Source of the DNA: Ruminococcaceae bacterium UBA3215
GTDB lineage: Bacteria; Bacillota; Clostridia; Oscillospirales; Ruminococcaceae
Length of the DNA: 57,766 bases
Assembly: GCA_002363155.1 (NCBI GenBank)
Contig: DEWH01000022.1
Coordinates: 1-57,766, forward strand
Reading direction: 5' to 3'
Shown here: in pieces, positions 41,033-50,533 of the stretch
How the letters are laid out: each line of letters opens with the position of its first letter
Numbering within the stretch: the stretch's first letter is position 1
Translations under genes and position numbers: made by a program
The notes under the pieces: model-generated
What the model was told of the DNA's origin: nothing
The model's database searches: none
Seen by the model: the letters and a program-made list of their open reading frames with translations, nothing else

Positions 41033-41788
41033 TTATTTCAGCTTGCCGTAATCTTCATCGGAAACCGGCTCGCACCACTCGGTCGAAGTGTTCTCTCCCG
41101 GCACTTCAAACGCAAGGTGGCTGAACCATGAATCGGGTGCCGCACCGTGCCAGTGCTTCACATTCGCGGGAATGTTGATGACCGTGCCGGGAACGAGTTC
41201 TTCCGCGGGCTTGCCCCATTCCTGATAATACCCTCTTCCGCCGACGCATATCAGCATCTGTCCGCCTGCATTATCGGAATGGTGGATATGCCAGTTGTTG
41301 CGGCACGCGGGCTCGAATGTGACATTGAACACCGGCACCTGCTTGTCCGACAGAGGCGCAAGATAGCTCTGACCGGCGAAGAACTGACCGTAGGGGTTAG
41401 GCTCGCCTATGGGGAAGAATATGGTATTCTGATACCTGTCCTTTTCGGTAAGTTCCGGTGTCTGCTCGTTCCATACTTCCTTTGCAAGCCGGAATACCGC
41501 CCAGCCTTTCGGCCAGCCGCAGTACATCGTCGCGTGTGTGATTATTGCCGCTATCTCTGCTTTTGTGACACCGTGAGCCTTTGCATTCTGCAAATGGTAT
41601 GAGAGCGAACTGTCGGTGATGCCGGACGCCATGAGCGACACAACGGTTATGATGCACTTTGTTTTTGTATCTATCGCTTCTTCATTCCATACCTCGCCGA
41701 ACAGCACATCATCGTTGAGATGCGCGAACATCGGTGCGAAACCGCCGAGCTGCTGTCTGCCGGCAGTCTGTGTTATCTTCTCTTTCAT
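41033..41788 (-). CDS. Carboxymuconolactone decarboxylase-cupin fusion
   Basis: 251 residues. Residues about 1-110 are AhpD/CMD-like (EEAIDTKTKCIITVVSLMASG, HATMYCGWPKGWAVF; only one Cys of the CxxC is present). Residues about 140-235 are a cupin (HIHHSDNAGGQMLICVGGRG, HGAAPD), with His ligands for a metal. Such fusions are common in anaerobes beside quinol-oxidising enzymes; the substrate is unknown. It is last gene of the tetR operon. Confidence 0.85.
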   Translation of the reverse strand: MKEKITQTAGRQQLGGFAPMFAHLNDDVLFGEVWNEEAIDTKTKCIITVVSLMASGITDSSLSYHLQNAKAHGVTKAEIAAIITHATMYCGWPKGWAVFRLAKEVWNEQTPELTEKDRYQNTIFFPIGEPNPYGQFFAGQSYLAPLSDKQVPVFNVTFEPACRNNWHIHHSDNAGGQMLICVGGRGYYQEWGKPAEELVPGTVINIPANVKHWHGAAPDSWFSHLAFEVPGENTSTEWCEPVSDEDYGKLK

Positions 41789-41825
41789 GTGATCCTCCTT
41801 GTCATATACCCAAGATATATGATAA

Positions 41826-42167
41826 TTACTTTTTGTTTTCGGTTACAATAAATTTTTTGTCGGACTCCGGGATCCCGTTGTCTGCAACATACCGCTCGAC
41901 CCGCATTTTAAGAGCATATTTCTGACGAAGCTCTGCGATCGCCGACATCATAGGCGAAGCATGGTGCAGGTCAATCGCAGTCTGATCTTCCCACGAGTCG
42001 ATCAGCAGTATTGTTTCGGGATCGTCAAGGGGCTGAAAGTAATCATACCGCAGATTTCCTTTTTCATTGCGTATTTTACCGACTGTTCCGCTTTTTGTCA
42101 TTTCTTCGGCGAATTTCCGCGCGTTTCCGTTCTCTCCGCTGTAATAGATGTTTACTGTGATGCTCAT
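41826..42167 (-). CDS. Antibiotic biosynthesis monooxygenase (ABM) domain protein
   Basis: 113 residues. A small ferredoxin-like ABM fold with LRYDYFQPLDDPETILLIDS and the WEDQTAIDLHHASP helix, as in YgiN-type quinol monooxygenases. The start follows the tetR stop by one base (TGA-t-ATG), so it is translationally coupled. Confidence 0.8.
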   Translation of the reverse strand: MSITVNIYYSGENGNARKFAEEMTKSGTVGKIRNEKGNLRYDYFQPLDDPETILLIDSWEDQTAIDLHHASPMMSAIAELRQKYALKMRVERYVADNGIPESDKKFIVTENKK

Positions 42168-42168
42168 A

Positions 42169-42795
42169 TCATCGGTCCCCCAGAAGTTTTCTTATGCAGT
42201 TATAAATTATCTTGTACACCGAACATTTCGTGAATTTCACGCCTGCTTCCTTCATCGCCGCAAGCTGTTTCTCGGTAGCGACAGAATACGGATATATGCC
42301 GAACATAAACGGAAAGAACACAAATATGAAGCGTTCTCTTGACTCCTCGTCCATATCCGGACAGAATTTCGACAGGATATCCCGTACCGCGTCGAGGGAC
42401 TCGCCGTATGACTTCTTGAATTCAGTCAGACGCTCCGGACGGGAATGCTCCTCCATATCGTAATGGTTCATCGACAGCAGTTTCAGCAATTGGGTACGGT
42501 TTTCGAGGGAATGCGCTATCTCTCCCGCAAGCTCGTCAGCCGTCAGCGTATCGTTATCCGACAATATCGCACGCAGGTCTGCATTCCAGAGATCGTACTC
42601 GCGCTGCATAAGTCCGAGGAATATTTCCTCTTTCGTCTGAAAATAGTTGTAGATAGAGGGACGCGAAAACGATGTTTCCCTGCTGATATCGCCGAGAGTG
42701 ATATCCTTGAAATTCATCGTCCTGTACAGCTTTTCGCAGGCGCTTATTATCTCGTCTTTTCTTGAATTGGTAAGTTCTTTCGATCCTTTCGGCAT
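42169..42795 (-). CDS. TetR-family regulator
   Basis: 208 residues. The N-terminal helix-turn-helix is ITLGDISRETSFSRPSIYNYF, and the C-terminal ligand-binding helices are typical of TetR. GGGAGG precedes the start. It heads the operon with the ABM and decarboxylase-cupin genes. TGACA...TGTCA half sites and TTGATGTCAA (about 42812-42838) upstream could be its operator. Confidence 0.88.
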   Translation of the reverse strand: MPKGSKELTNSRKDEIISACEKLYRTMNFKDITLGDISRETSFSRPSIYNYFQTKEEIFLGLMQREYDLWNADLRAILSDNDTLTADELAGEIAHSLENRTQLLKLLSMNHYDMEEHSRPERLTEFKKSYGESLDAVRDILSKFCPDMDEESRERFIFVFFPFMFGIYPYSVATEKQLAAMKEAGVKFTKCSVYKIIYNCIRKLLGDR

Positions 42796-42859
42796 ACATT
42801 CCTCCCGGTTTATTTGACATCAAGTCAGCACATTTGTCATGCTTCTTACGCAAAACAGT

Positions 42860-42905
42860 GACACAACCGCACTTGTATTCCCGTGCGGCTGTGTCCTGCG
42901 TATTT
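42860..42905. terminator. Terminator between tetR and GH59 gene
   Basis: 13-bp stem (one mismatch) GACACAACCGCAC / GTGCGGCTGTGTC. T-rich on both sides; it would end the GH59 transcript. Confidence 0.8.
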
Positions 42906-43029
42906 ATTCTTTTGTTCCCACATTATCCGCATCGAGTCTGTCCGATGCAGTCTGTCCGACGGTATCCGATACCGCGTCCATATATTCTATTATACACAAA
43001 ACTGACAAAATGTCAAGGGGTATCATTTA

Positions 43030-45456
43030 TTACGGATCCTTTTCCTTCGTCCCGGAAGCAAGAAGCTTTTCCGACTGTTCTCTGTCAAGAAGCACCTCTG
43101 CCGCGTCGAATACCAGCGAGCCTTCGCTTACCGTAACAGTGAGCGTGTGATGTCCGCTGTCAAGCCCGTAAATGGCATAGAAAGCCTGTCTGTTGGAAGT
43201 TTTGGGAACTGCAAAAGCATCGTCCTTTGCATTTCCGTCAAGTTCCGTGTCAATGACCGCGTTTCCGCTTTCCGCGCCTATCAGCAGAATACCTGTGCCG
43301 TCAAATTCTATGTTCACGGAAGCACCGGGATTTCCGGTCGATATCGTCCGTTTGTAGTTCTTGAAGCTGTCCATTGTGCTGTGTGACCAGTCACCTTTGT
43401 ATGTGATACCGTCGTCGGTATCATCGAACCGAGTGACGTAAGCTTCCGCACCCTCAACAGGTTCAGCTCTGACATTATCGAAGCAGTTGCCGTAATAGCT
43501 GCTGTAAAGCGCCGCGCGACCCGCGGGCTGCATTTCATATCCCCCGGTGCTTTCGTCCGCTTTCGCGACAAGCTCGCCGTTCACATATCCGCGTATTGTA
43601 TTGTACACGGCTTCTGTTTTTATATTGTTCCAGCCGTCTTTCAGCGTGACATTTCCCGCTGCGACAGGCTTTGAGCCTATCCGCAGGTGCCATTCTCCTG
43701 CTTCGTTCAGCTGTAAACTCCAGCCGCTCGCTCCGCTGTCCGCAAGATTATACCGCAGTCCCACCGCAGTGCTGTTCTTGTCAGGCTCCCCGCTGTCCGC
43801 AAACTTCACGTCTGCGCTCACGGAGTAGTTGAACCAGCGGTCATCACCGAAATTAGTAACGGGTGAGGGGGTACTTCCCCACTCCTCGGCGCGTGTAGCT
43901 TCGGTTATCTTCTGCATAAGCACCTTATTGCCGTTATCGTCTGTCACTACCTCGAAAGCTCCGCCCTCGTCCGTGGTATAGCGGGGAGCTCCGCCTCTTG
44001 CCGAAAGGTACTCGTCGCTGTACTCAAAATCGTCTGTATATGGCAGTTCAAGCATTCTGCTTTCATACTCCGCGAACTCGCCGCGCTCTGTTTCAAGCGT
44101 TGTCAGCGTTATCATCGAATACGGCTGAACCGTGACTGTAAAACTGCCGTTTTCGGGAGATATCGTTTCGCGCAGTCTGAAATAATTCTCGTTCCATGCG
44201 CCGCCGGAAGGCCCCTTTGTCTCCCACACATTCACAGGCGAGTTTGCCTTTCCGGTTCCCGTAACATTGAATGTATAGTTTATCGGAGCATCTGTGGTGT
44301 TCGTTATTACGGTGCTGTAATCTCCGGTTTCGGGATTGGTGCAGGTCATATAGCTGTATGTGGAATCCACCACCGAGTGACCGTCCCCGCCTGCTTTTCC
44401 GTCACCTGCACACGCGCTGTCAACGAATGCCCAGCCTTTCTTTATAAAACGGGAGAAATGCAGAGCCATATAGAAACCGCTGTCGAGCAGGTAATACCCG
44501 CTCCAGGGTTCGTCCGCAAGGATAAGCTGTTTCTGCGAGTATGTCGCGCCGCTGTAATACGAAGCCACAGCCGGCTGAAACTCATAAAGAGTCATACCGC
44601 CGCCGGGATACATCGTGATTATGCGGTTGGCAACATCGAGCAGACCGTTTATATCGCCCATTCCCGAACCGTTTCCGTCATATCTGTATGTTCCCTGCGC
44701 GTAGCTCATAGGTGAGCTTGCCTCGGAGAACCAGACTTCCTTGCCGTATTCCTGCTGTAATTTCTTAGTATTCCCGTCAGACCATGAGGTGTAGTGGCTT
44801 CCAACAACATCTGCCGCGTTCAGCAGTTTTTCATTTCCGAGCATAGCTTTTGATATGCCCCATGTGCAGACTGCCTCACCGTCAACTATCTTTATCTTCG
44901 AAAAGTCATAGGGAGTACCGCTGTCACTTTTGAGATGCTCGGAAAGATATATCGTCCAGTCGGGATCGTTTGCGCGTTCGTTCCGTGTGGCGCTCACATA
45001 GTCGAACCGCAAGCCGTAAGTCTCGTAAGCCGAGATCAGCGTTTCGCGGTACCATTTATAACGCGCGGCATAAACGTCCTCCGAGTCCGTCACCCAGCGC
45101 GGCTCGCTCCACCAGAGCATATCGAGGGTTATATCCGGGTCGATCTTCTTCGCGTCGGCAGCGAGCTGAAATCCCGCGCCGCGGGTAACGTCCGCCTTTT
45201 CGTCCGCGGAGCGCATAGTCGCAGGCTCCGTGCCGGAGGAGGAATTTATGTCTGCGCCCATTTCCACCTTGATATGCGATATTTCGAGACCGTCCTCGCC
45301 GAACAGATAATCCAGTATTTCGTCATACCTCTCCGGCTGTTCGTACTTATAATCGAGCAGGAGACGCGAAGAATTGTTCGCGCTGATGAGCCCGAAGCCC
45401 TTGTACAATGTGTTTTCCGCAAGTGACGCGGTGTTCATGTCAATATTTACCGTCAT
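43030..45456 (-). CDS. GH59-like glycoside hydrolase (galactocerebrosidase family)
   Basis: 808 residues. A TIM-barrel domain (about 15-340) has probable acid/base E160 in ATRNERAND and nucleophile E245 in VWFSEASSP. A beta-sandwich follows, then a laminin-G/lectin-like domain (about 490-670) as in galactocerebrosidase, and an additional C-terminal sandwich (about 685-795). The family acts on beta-galactosides. No signal peptide is visible, so it appears cytoplasmic, which is odd for this architecture. GGAGG precedes the ATG. The leader is about 150 bases. Confidence 0.8.
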   Translation of the reverse strand: MTVNIDMNTASLAENTLYKGFGLISANNSSRLLLDYKYEQPERYDEILDYLFGEDGLEISHIKVEMGADINSSSGTEPATMRSADEKADVTRGAGFQLAADAKKIDPDITLDMLWWSEPRWVTDSEDVYAARYKWYRETLISAYETYGLRFDYVSATRNERANDPDWTIYLSEHLKSDSGTPYDFSKIKIVDGEAVCTWGISKAMLGNEKLLNAADVVGSHYTSWSDGNTKKLQQEYGKEVWFSEASSPMSYAQGTYRYDGNGSGMGDINGLLDVANRIITMYPGGGMTLYEFQPAVASYYSGATYSQKQLILADEPWSGYYLLDSGFYMALHFSRFIKKGWAFVDSACAGDGKAGGDGHSVVDSTYSYMTCTNPETGDYSTVITNTTDAPINYTFNVTGTGKANSPVNVWETKGPSGGAWNENYFRLRETISPENGSFTVTVQPYSMITLTTLETERGEFAEYESRMLELPYTDDFEYSDEYLSARGGAPRYTTDEGGAFEVVTDDNGNKVLMQKITEATRAEEWGSTPSPVTNFGDDRWFNYSVSADVKFADSGEPDKNSTAVGLRYNLADSGASGWSLQLNEAGEWHLRIGSKPVAAGNVTLKDGWNNIKTEAVYNTIRGYVNGELVAKADESTGGYEMQPAGRAALYSSYYGNCFDNVRAEPVEGAEAYVTRFDDTDDGITYKGDWSHSTMDSFKNYKRTISTGNPGASVNIEFDGTGILLIGAESGNAVIDTELDGNAKDDAFAVPKTSNRQAFYAIYGLDSGHHTLTVTVSEGSLVFDAAEVLLDREQSEKLLASGTKEKDP

Positions 45457-45615
45457 ATTCTTTTCCTCCGTCTAAGCTGTGACCAGCACCGCAGCAGACG
45501 ACAATGCCGGAGCAGATGTGCCGGAAACGATGCTGCTTTTCCGACTGATCTCGTATAATGTCCTTTCGCGCAAGAGTGTAGATTTTGCGCAGTCAGTGAT
45601 CTGCGTTTGATCAAT

Positions 45616-45644
45616 ATTTTACACTTATTTACGACATAGGTCAA
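45616..45644 (-). promoter_or_regulatory. Promoter of GH59-like gene
   Basis: Minus strand TTGACC (45644-45639), 17 bases, TAAAAT (45621-45616). Confidence 0.7.
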
Positions 45645-45718
45645 GGACAAATATTTAGCACAGTATGAATAATTTAGCCCGAAGCCTTCCTGTGACAGCG
45701 TTTCTGTTGACAGTGCAG

Positions 45719-45785
45719 TGTGGTACACCCGCCCGCAGAAGAGTGTCGCTGCGCATTTCGGAGCGGCGCGTCCGCCGCAAGTTCT
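45719..45785 (-). repeat. Partial Rep-1/100-bp repeat module
   Basis: On the minus strand: a CTTGCGGCGGACGCGCCGCT block, then AATGCGCAGCGACACTCTTC and a GGGCGGGTG block, as in the 3481-3680 units. It lies upstream of the GH59 promoter. Confidence 0.75.
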
Positions 45786-45805
45786 GATTTATCTTAGCAG
45801 AGAAC

Positions 45806-45841
45806 AGCATAAAAAGGACCCGATCCGCGATCAGGCCCTTT
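45806..45841 (-). terminator. Terminator of nrdR-hit operon
   Basis: Stem AAAGGACCCGATC / GATCAGGCCCTTT with two mismatches (45813-45825, 45829-45841). On the minus strand a T run follows. Confidence 0.75.
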
Positions 45842-45851
45842 CTTTTCATGT

Positions 45852-46193
45852 TCAGCACATCTTCTCGCCGAGCTTTACACCGCCGATAAGGTGGAAATGC
45901 AGGTGCTTTACGGTCTGACCGCCGTCCTCGCCGATATTGGTGATAATGCGGTAGCCGTTATCAAGCCCCTGCTCGGCAGCAATACGCTTCGCAGTGAGCA
46001 TTATATCCCCGACAATGGGAGCGGAAGTCTCGTCAAGTGCGTTAACGCTGTCGTAATGAGCTTTCGGGATAATGAGTATATGCACGGGAGCCTGCGGGTT
46101 TATGTCCTTGAACGCAAGCAGCCTGTCATCTTCGTAAACCTTTGTGCTCGGTATCTCACCGGCAGCGATCTTGCAGAATAAGCAGTCGTTCAT
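45852..46193 (-). CDS. HIT-family nucleotide hydrolase (HinT-like)
   Basis: 113 residues. CLFCKIAAGEIPS at the start, and the His triad in HLHFHLIGG at the end. It hydrolyses adenosine phosphoramidates or similar. Zn cysteines are likely C4 and C7. It lies 12 bp after nrdR, in the same operon. Confidence 0.93.
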   Translation of the reverse strand: MNDCLFCKIAAGEIPSTKVYEDDRLLAFKDINPQAPVHILIIPKAHYDSVNALDETSAPIVGDIMLTAKRIAAEQGLDNGYRIITNIGEDGGQTVKHLHFHLIGGVKLGEKMC

Positions 46194-46205
46194 CTTTTTT
46201 CTCCT

Positions 46206-46646
46206 TTATTCAAGTTCCGAAATAATGCTGATAAAGCTCTGCGCGTCGTTGAAGTCCTTATAGACTGACGCAAAGCGTATGTATGCGACATGATCGGTCT
46301 TTTTGAGTTTTTCGAGAACCATGTCTCCTATCTGCTCGGAAGAAACTTCCTTCTGGAGATTGTTCTTGAGCTCGGCTTCGATCTCGTCCACCATATTCTC
46401 TATCGTCTCGTAGGAAACAGGACGCTTGATAGTTGCGCGCCTTATACGCTCCGCAAGCTTTACCGGGTCAAAAGGCTCGATCGAATGATCTCTCTTGACC
46501 ACCATGAGCGGGATATTCTCAACTATCTCGTACGTGGTGAAACGGCATTTGCAGGAAAGGCATTCGCGCCTTCTGCGAATCCTGCCGTCAGTAGGACGGG
46601 AATCTATTACCTTACTGTCTTCGTATCCGCATTCAGGACATCTCAT
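46206..46646 (-). CDS. nrdR: Transcriptional repressor NrdR
   Basis: 146 residues. The N-terminal zinc ribbon (MRCPECGYEDSKV ... CLSCKCRF) binds NrdR boxes, and the ATP-cone (VVKRDHSIEPFDPVKLAERI) senses dATP. It represses ribonucleotide reductase genes. The ATG at 46646 was chosen: GGAAGGAGA lies upstream, and the conserved MRCP begins there, eight codons inside the longest frame. Confidence 0.95.
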   Translation of the reverse strand: MRCPECGYEDSKVIDSRPTDGRIRRRRECLSCKCRFTTYEIVENIPLMVVKRDHSIEPFDPVKLAERIRRATIKRPVSYETIENMVDEIEAELKNNLQKEVSSEQIGDMVLEKLKKTDHVAYIRFASVYKDFNDAQSFISIISELE

Positions 46647-46687
46647 AAAAGCTCTCCTTCCGTTATACAAGCCAAACCTACATAACT

Positions 46688-46716
46688 ATTTTAACATAAA
46701 ATTTTACAAAATGCAA
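46688..46716 (-). promoter_or_regulatory. Promoter of nrdR-hit operon
   Basis: Minus strand TTGCAT (46716-46711), 17 bases, TAAAAT (46693-46688). Confidence 0.7.
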
Positions 46717-46749
46717 GAATTTTTTTCGGAATTGCACAATTTTCTGTTT

Positions 46750-47538
46750 TTACTGTATTTTTTCTATAATTTTCCAAAGCCTGTCGGAGCTTTCCTTGAG
46801 TTCGGAGTAATCTCCGTAGCCGCCCCTGTACAGCTCCAGAAGCGCGGCTCCGTCAAATCCGCGTTCGTGCAGTCTCCGTATCAGCTTCTCAAAATCGTAG
46901 TTTCCCTTTCCGACGGGAACGCAATCCGCGCCTTTACGATTGTCGCTTATATGCAGATGTATCACCGAATCCCCGACTGCATCTGCTATATCCAGCGGGT
47001 CATAGCCTGCGCGTATCGCCTGCTTCACATCGAGAACGAATCTTGCACGCCCGCCGCATTCCTTCTTCATCATCTTCAGAAACTCTATCTTCCCGCTCTT
47101 GCAGTAATGCACATTTTCCTGCGCTATCACAGCTCCGTAGGGCGCAGCAATATCGCACAGCCTCAGGAACCTCTCGACATAGACCGGCTCGGTGCATCTC
47201 GCGTCCTTCGCCGCGCCGTGAAGGACGAATATCCCCGCCCCGACAGCCTGCATGAACTCGAAGTACCGCTTATACATATCTATAATAGTCTCAACACGCC
47301 TTTTGTAGTCCGAGAACAGGAACAGCGTCTCCATAGGTGATGAGAAAGGGTGCGCGGAAACGACATTTAGCCCGTAAGCGCTTATGACGGACTGTATCTC
47401 TCTGAGGATATCCCCGCCGGTTTCGGAGATATCGTTCACGAAGATCTCCACATTCCGTACACCGAGTTCTCCGAGAGTCCGGAGCGCGTCTTCCGTCTGC
47501 AAGGGGTAAAGTGAAGCCGTGGATACGCCTGCGATCAT
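46750..47538 (-). CDS. Sugar phosphate isomerase/epimerase-like TIM-barrel protein
   Basis: 262 residues of the xylose isomerase-like/AP endonuclease 2 superfamily: STASLYPLQTEDALR, NVEIFVND, AQENVHYCKSG, VLDVKQAIRAGYDPLDI, HISDNRKG, LELYRGGYGDYSEL. The metal-binding Glu, Asp and His positions are present. The substrate is unknown. GGAGC precedes the ATG. It lies downstream of the secDF terminator. Confidence 0.8.
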   Translation of the reverse strand: MIAGVSTASLYPLQTEDALRTLGELGVRNVEIFVNDISETGGDILREIQSVISAYGLNVVSAHPFSSPMETLFLFSDYKRRVETIIDMYKRYFEFMQAVGAGIFVLHGAAKDARCTEPVYVERFLRLCDIAAPYGAVIAQENVHYCKSGKIEFLKMMKKECGGRARFVLDVKQAIRAGYDPLDIADAVGDSVIHLHISDNRKGADCVPVGKGNYDFEKLIRRLHERGFDGAALLELYRGGYGDYSELKESSDRLWKIIEKIQ

Positions 47539-47559
47539 CTTGCCAGCTCCTTTCGTGAT

Positions 47560-47616
47560 GTTCCGAAAAAACTATCCGCTGCCGCACGGGATAAGCTATC
47601 CGGCACGCAGCAGCGG
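47560..47616 (-). terminator. Terminator of secDF
   Basis: Hairpin with CCGCTGC / GCAGCGG outer arms and an inner GGATAGC/TTATCC pairing (47576-47616). On the minus strand it is followed by TAGTTTTTTCGG. Confidence 0.85.
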
Positions 47617-47643
47617 AATCTGAAATTCTTGGGCAGCTTCTTT

Positions 47644-48579
47644 TTAAGCCGTCTTTTTCTTGTCGGGGTGAGCGTTCTTCCAGACAGTCCATGCAGGACC
47701 GGCGATAAAGATCGAGGAATAGCAGCCCGCGATAAGTCCGATGAACATCGGGAATACAAAGCTTACGATCGACTCAACGCCGCAGATAAGCGCTACAACG
47801 CACATCGAAAGAACTGCGATAGCTGTTGTTACAGTTGTCTTTATGGAACGTGAAAGCGACTGATTGATACTTCCGTTCACGAGTTCGTCGATAGTGAGCT
47901 TCTTGCCGTAGAGCTTGCGGTTCTCGCGGACACGGTCATAAAGAACGATAGTGTTGTTGATAGAGTAACCGAGTATGGTAAGGATAACCGCCATGAAGTT
48001 TGCGTCGATAGGCAGTCTCATGAACACGAATGTCGCGAATACCATGAAAACGTCGTTTGCAAGTGCAACCAGCGCGAAAGCGCCTGCCGACCAGCCGCCG
48101 ATGTTCTTGAATCTTACTGCGATATAGATGATGAGCAGCAGGAACGAGAACATAACTGCGACAAAGCACTTGAGGAAGAACGAGAAACCTGCGCTGGGCT
48201 TAACGTCCTGGCTGTTTACAAGGGTAAGGCTGTTGTCCGCGAACTCCTTCTGGAGATCCTCGGTAACGCCTGCCTGTACATCGGCGGTAAGACCCTTGTC
48301 GGAAGCGAAGGAAACCTGTACAGTCTCAAGATCGGAGCCGAACGCGGAACCCGTGGTAACGCCTACGGTACCGAGATTCATGGACTCGACCTTTGCCTTT
48401 ACCGCATTAACGTCAATTGTGCCGGTGTATGAGTAGGTCAGCATTGTACCGCCCCTGAACTCGATATCTACCGGAACGCCGATGATAAGCGCGGTTGCAA
48501 TTGTGATCACCGCTATAACGATCGGGATAATGAAGAAAATCTTCTTGTTTTTGAGGAAGTCAAACTTATTATTTTCCAT
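47644..48579 (-). CDS. secF: Protein translocase subunit SecF
   Basis: 311 residues, six membrane helices. RGGTMLTYSYTG near the start, the large external loop after helix 1, and GYSINNTIVLYDRVREN (helix 4 signature) define SecF. It works with SecD to complete Sec-dependent export using proton or sodium force. It overlaps secD by 11 bases. Confidence 0.95.
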   Translation of the reverse strand: MENNKFDFLKNKKIFFIIPIVIAVITIATALIIGVPVDIEFRGGTMLTYSYTGTIDVNAVKAKVESMNLGTVGVTTGSAFGSDLETVQVSFASDKGLTADVQAGVTEDLQKEFADNSLTLVNSQDVKPSAGFSFFLKCFVAVMFSFLLLIIYIAVRFKNIGGWSAGAFALVALANDVFMVFATFVFMRLPIDANFMAVILTILGYSINNTIVLYDRVRENRKLYGKKLTIDELVNGSINQSLSRSIKTTVTTAIAVLSMCVVALICGVESIVSFVFPMFIGLIAGCYSSIFIAGPAWTVWKNAHPDKKKTA

Positions 48580-49990
48580 TTGTCTGTACCTCCTTCTTCT
48601 TTCCGCCGTAGAGTGCGGGATTTCTGAAAGCCTTGAACCTCGATATCGACATAGTCATAAGTCTTGTGGTGAGGATACCGAAGAGGAAGTTCAGAACAAC
48701 TCCGACTGCGAGGGTATAACCGAAGGCATAAATGGAGCCTGCTGTCGATACGCCGAACCATGTGAATATCGGAGTGAGGATAATGGAAGCCCAGCTGTCG
48801 GGAGTACCGAACGCGCCCATTAAGATGACCGCGATGATAAGCATTGTGATGTTTCCGTCGAAGATAGCGGAGAACGCACGCTTGAAGCCTATATAGAGTG
48901 CGCCGTCAATGGTTTTGCCTGCTGCGAGTTCTTCCTTGATGCGCTCGTTTGTGATAACGTTCGCGTCAACGCCCATACCTACCGCGAGGATAATACCCGC
49001 GATACCGGGTATAGTCAGCGTGAAGCTGTCATTGAAGGCGAAGAAGCCTGTGATAGCCGCGAACGTTCCGGCTACCTGACCGGCAAGTGAGATGACTGCC
49101 ATAACGCCAGGGAGCCTGTACATTGCGATAACGAGGATCGCGATGAGGGCGAATGCGATAACTCCGGCAACTGCCATAGCGTCACGGGCGCCGGTACCGA
49201 GAGTCGGGGAAATGGTGCTGAAGCTGTCGGTAACGAGCTTGAACGGGAGCGAACCGCCGTTTATCTTGTCCGCGAGAGCCTTTGCATCGTCCGCGGTCTC
49301 GAAGCTTCCGGAAATGGTAGCGCGTCCGTCGTAGATAACTGCGCTTACTGTAGGAGCGGAGATCTCGACGTCGTCCATCCAGATGGATATGCGTCCGCCG
49401 GAACCATAAGCTTCCTCGGTGGCATTCTTGAATGCTTCCTTACCGCTCTCATTGAGTTCGAGGGAAACGAGCCACTGATGTTCCTGCTGATCGTAAGCGG
49501 GGGTCGCCTTTGAAACGTCCGAGCCGGAGAGCACGAGTTCAAGGTCCTCGTAGGTCTGATCGCCGGTGAGCTGTCCGCTGTAACCCTTGCGGAATGTGAG
49601 GAGTGCGGTCTCACCGAGCTCCTTTACAGCCTGTTCGGGATCGAAGCTGTCGTCGCCGGACTGCCACGGGAAGCGGCAGATTATTCTCTTGCTGTTGAGG
49701 TCAACGTAAATTTCGTAGTCTGTGATGTTCTTTGCGACCATACGGGTCTCGATCATAGCGCGAGCACCTTCAAGATCGTCGTTTGTCACATTGACCGCGT
49801 CTTCGGAGGGCGTGAATGTTACGTCAACGCCTCCGCGGATATCAATACCCCAGCGGATATCCTTCACGCCTCTGATATGGACTGTCTCCACATCACCGTA
49901 GAAGGTGCTGAATCCCGCTATTGCAAAGTATGTGAATACCGCGATCAGTATGAAAACGATAAAAAACACCGGTTTTTTAACTTGTTTCAA
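48569..49990 (-). CDS. secD: Protein translocase subunit SecD
   Basis: 473 residues. The first helix is followed by DIRWGIDIRGGVDVTF, a large external domain, and a C-terminal RND-type membrane half with GVDANVITNERIKEEL. The start appears to be TTG at 49990 with ACGGAGTG eleven bases upstream; no in-frame ATG fits. Confidence 0.95.
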   Translation of the reverse strand: MKQVKKPVFFIVFILIAVFTYFAIAGFSTFYGDVETVHIRGVKDIRWGIDIRGGVDVTFTPSEDAVNVTNDDLEGARAMIETRMVAKNITDYEIYVDLNSKRIICRFPWQSGDDSFDPEQAVKELGETALLTFRKGYSGQLTGDQTYEDLELVLSGSDVSKATPAYDQQEHQWLVSLELNESGKEAFKNATEEAYGSGGRISIWMDDVEISAPTVSAVIYDGRATISGSFETADDAKALADKINGGSLPFKLVTDSFSTISPTLGTGARDAMAVAGVIAFALIAILVIAMYRLPGVMAVISLAGQVAGTFAAITGFFAFNDSFTLTIPGIAGIILAVGMGVDANVITNERIKEELAAGKTIDGALYIGFKRAFSAIFDGNITMLIIAVILMGAFGTPDSWASIILTPIFTWFGVSTAGSIYAFGYTLAVGVVLNFLFGILTTRLMTMSISRFKAFRNPALYGGKKKEVQTNGK

Positions 49991-50035
49991 TTGATGTTTT
50001 CACTCCGTTTCTTTTGCAAATAGAAATACTATAAT

Positions 50036-50064
50036 ATTATAGTGCAAAAAGCCGAATAAGTCAA
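50036..50064 (-). promoter_or_regulatory. Promoter of secDF
   Basis: Minus strand TTGACT (50064-50059), 17 bases, TATAAT (50041-50036). Confidence 0.85.
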
Positions 50065-50167
50065 GCATTTTATTAAATTTAGAGGACACAACTTTCAACA
50101 AATCGTCAAAATGCACATTCCGCAGCCCCCAAAGCCGCCGTCTTCCTGTCTAAGAAGCCTCCGCGAG

Positions 50168-50208
50168 AGATTTTTGAGAGACTTTTTGAGAGACTTTTGA
50201 GACTGGGC
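50168..50208 (-). repeat. Short tandem array (AGTCTCTCAAAA), inverted
   Basis: Three units of the same 12-13 bp repeat as at 335-382, on the other strand. Confidence 0.7.
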
Positions 50209-50252
50209 TCCGCCCAGACCCGCAAGCCCCCTTTAAAAAAGGGGGCTTGACC

Positions 50253-50470
50253 CCCTAAACTGATGCGCAGCGACATTCTTCAATCGGCGGGTACGCCACC
50301 TCGGTTAGCTATTCTCTGCTGTATACAAGAAAAGACTGCCAAAACCCACAGATTTCAGCAGTCTTTATTCCGTTCTGAAAGCCCTCTCCATTAACTGCGG
50401 AGCGATCAAAGTTTTTTGGAAAGGGGGTTCGGGGGAATGACCCTTTTTTCAAAAAGGGTCTGCCCCCGGT
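50253..50470 (+). repeat. Dispersed repeat Rep-1, copy 2
   Basis: Collinear with window positions 1-190. The hairpin with GACTGC/GCAGTC arms lies near 50345-50375. A strong AAGCCCCCTTT / AAAGGGGGCTT hairpin (50224-50248) lies directly before it. A second hairpin with GACCCTTTTT and AAAAAGGGTC arms lies near 50440-50461 and may end the purB transcript. Confidence 0.85.
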
Positions 50471-50533
50471 CTGGAGCGCTGTGCGCGACCAATCTCGAGC
50501 GCCGTGCGCGACCCGTATCGAGCGCAGGCGGGA

